Positions 63,084 to 64,000 of a stretch of DNA of 64,000 bases are shown here, piece by piece. Numbering within the stretch: the stretch's first letter is position 1; each line of letters begins with the position of its first letter. Where the stretch lies: positions 62,001 to 126,000 of the forward strand of contig NZ_CP015102.1 of assembly GCF_002214485.1 (NCBI RefSeq), read 5' to 3'. The notes under the pieces were generated by a model. That model saw only the letters and a program-made list of their open reading frames with translations. It was not told the origin of the DNA and made no database searches. Source of the stretch: Thermococcus pacificus. GTDB lineage: Archaea; Methanobacteriota_B; Thermococci; Thermococcales; Thermococcaceae. Position numbers and translations under genes: made by a program.

Positions 63084-63872
63084 ATGGTGAAGATACCCAA
63101 GAGTCACCCGCGTTACTGGAGCCTCTACTACCGGGAGAAGATCATCGAGGGCATGGAGAAGGGAATGACCGCCAAGGCAGGCCTCATCGCCCACGGCCGC
63201 GGAGAGGCCTTCGACTACATAATCGGGGAGAAGACGATAGAGCCGGCCGAGAGGGCGATGAAGGCCGCTGTGGCGAAGCTCCTCTTAGCGGAGCACCCGG
63301 TTATATCCGTTAACGGAAATGTTGCCGCCTTAGTTCCGAAGGAGACCATAGAGCTCGCTAAAGCCCTCAACGCCAAGCTCGAGATAAACCTTTTCTACCG
63401 CACGGAGGAGCGCGTTAAAGCAATAGCAGAGGAGCTGAGGAAGTATGACCCAGAGATAGAGCTCCTTGGAATAAACCCGACCAAGAGGATTCCGGGTTTG
63501 GAGCACGAGCGCGGGAAGGTGGACGAGAACGGGATATGGAAAGCCGATGTCGTTGTCGTTCCGCTGGAAGACGGGGACAGAACCGAGGCTTTGGTCGCTA
63601 TGGGCAAGTTCGTGATAACGATAGACCTCAACCCGCTCTCCCGCTCGGCGAGGATGGCCGACATAACCATAGTGGACAACATAGTCAGGGCATACCCGAG
63701 GATGACGGAACTGGCGAGGGAGATGAAGGACTACAGCAGGGAAGAGCTGCTGAAGATAATCGAGGAGTACGACAACGGGAAGACGCTGAGCGACGTTCTG
63801 ATTCACATGAGGGACAGGCTCACCCGGCTGGCGGAAGGTGGGATCTGGAGGAAGAAGGAACTTGGAAGCTAA
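63084..63872 (+). CDS. 4-phosphopantoate-beta-alanine ligase (archaeal phosphopantothenate synthetase)
   Basis: A 261... 262-residue archaeal enzyme of coenzyme A synthesis, which joins 4-phosphopantoate to beta-alanine using ATP; in archaea it replaces the bacterial PanC/PanK order. Family segments are [65 protein letters not shown] and [22 protein letters not shown] (partial). It closely fits the characterised T. kodakarensis protein (TK1686). ATG 63084 follows GGCGGTGGTGTGG. The stop overlaps the convergent partial gene by 4 bases. Confidence 0.95.
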   Translation: MVKIPKSHPRYWSLYYREKIIEGMEKGMTAKAGLIAHGRGEAFDYIIGEKTIEPAERAMKAAVAKLLLAEHPVISVNGNVAALVPKETIELAKALNAKLEINLFYRTEERVKAIAEELRKYDPEIELLGINPTKRIPGLEHERGKVDENGIWKADVVVVPLEDGDRTEALVAMGKFVITIDLNPLSRSARMADITIVDNIVRAYPRMTELAREMKDYSREELLKIIEEYDNGKTLSDVLIHMRDRLTRLAEGGIWRKKELGS

Positions 63873-64000
63873 AACTCCCTCTCCGTTTTTTCTACAAGCT
63901 TTCTGAGGTTGGTTATAAGGTCGGACTCGCTTGGGAGCTTCGAGACAACGAGGGGAACCCTCTCACGCTCGGCAAGCTTGACCGCGAGCTCGTCCAGCTT
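63869..64000 (-). CDS. partial CDS, C-terminus of an unrecognised protein
   Basis: The last 43 codons of a minus-strand gene that continues past the right edge. Visible residues include [22 protein letters not shown] and [18 protein letters not shown] (in parts), a helix-strand-helix ending with a TAG stop at 63871-63869. Codon use and the A/G-rich coding pattern are like the neighbours. The family cannot be told from this fragment. It overlaps the end of phosphopantothenate synthetase by 4 bases. Confidence 0.7.
   Translation of the reverse strand, partial: KLDELAVKLAERERVPLVVSKLPSESDLITNLRKLVEKTEREF

Overview
The window is a contiguous piece of chromosome from a hyperthermophilic archaeon of the order Thermococcales, most likely a Thermococcus. 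This rests on the gene content: archaeal TBP, MBF1, fibrillarin and Nop5, 7S (SRP) RNA, the ADP-forming acyl-CoA synthetase with IorAB, ribose-1,5-bisphosphate isomerase, archaeal phosphopantothenate synthetase, branched-polyamine synthase BpsA, the dye-linked proline dehydrogenases and an aspartate-ligated ferredoxin. It also rests on AT-rich TATA boxes of the form TTTATA/CTTATA, GGAGGTG or GGTGAT ribosome binding sites, short leaders and many 1-8 nt gene overlaps. Coding density is very high. The only stretch over 300 bases without a protein gene holds the SRP RNA.

Layout. 1-4.4 kb: end of an aminopropyltransferase gene, two unrecognised proteins, a 47-residue C2H2 zinc finger, a candidate C/D sRNA, a membrane-spanning regulator and an UPF0173 hydrolase. 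4.6-10.2 kb: a sodium/solute symporter and an amino-acid fermentation set (acdA, iorA, iorB). 10.2-14.1 kb: a lower-GC two-gene McrBC-like restriction module. 14.3-31 kb: housekeeping genes (TBP, ClpP-fold membrane protease, DUF505-like, MBF1, the thiolase/HMG-CoA synthase/DUF35 set for mevalonate, fibrillarin-Nop5, ribose-1,5-bisphosphate isomerase, aminotransferase, a catalytically dead C26-family protein, OsmC, SnatA/MarC) and a small A-domain (family 4) encapsulin-like protein. 31-33.4 kb: an operon joining a CitG-like protein, a small membrane protein, PspC and a repeat-rich DUF4097/toastrack-like protein. 33.5-36.3 kb: PfpI, Lrp and DRG GTPase. 36.4-50.3 kb: two proline dehydrogenase clusters facing each other (PDH1 with a symporter and a 59-residue accessory protein on +, four-subunit PDH2 on -), enclosing an MFS transporter, KptA, a membrane EEP protein, a CoA-disulfide-reductase-like flavoprotein and UMP kinase. 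50.4-64 kb: SRP RNA, PyrD, QueC, tRNA-Phe, tRNA-Gly, BpsA with a nucleotidyltransferase, a PP-loop protein, Fe-S assembly factor, ferredoxin, PncB, MBL and transglutaminase-like proteins, a C/D box sRNA in an mRNA leader, the electron-bifurcating Nfn pair behind a SurR-type site, and phosphopantothenate synthetase.

Together the genes describe a peptide-fermenting heterotroph. Amino acids enter by symporters, are transaminated, oxidised to acyl-CoA by IorAB (ferredoxin reduced) and conserved as ATP by AcdA. Proline is imported and oxidised by flavin/Fe-S dehydrogenases, and Nfn exchanges electrons between ferredoxin, NADH and NADPH.

Most notable: a C/D box sRNA whose D box overlaps the ribosome binding site of the next gene (60,025-60,087); an McrBC-like system whose N-terminal recognition half has clearly lower GC than its motor half; a family 4 encapsulin-like gene; an archaeal PspC/toastrack operon; a proline dehydrogenase alpha subunit that has lost one Fe-S site and carries another as a C-terminal fusion; and a glutamine-amidotransferase-fold protein without its catalytic Cys and His. 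Start sites were chosen from ribosome binding sites, TATA spacing and remembered homologues; no database search was run.
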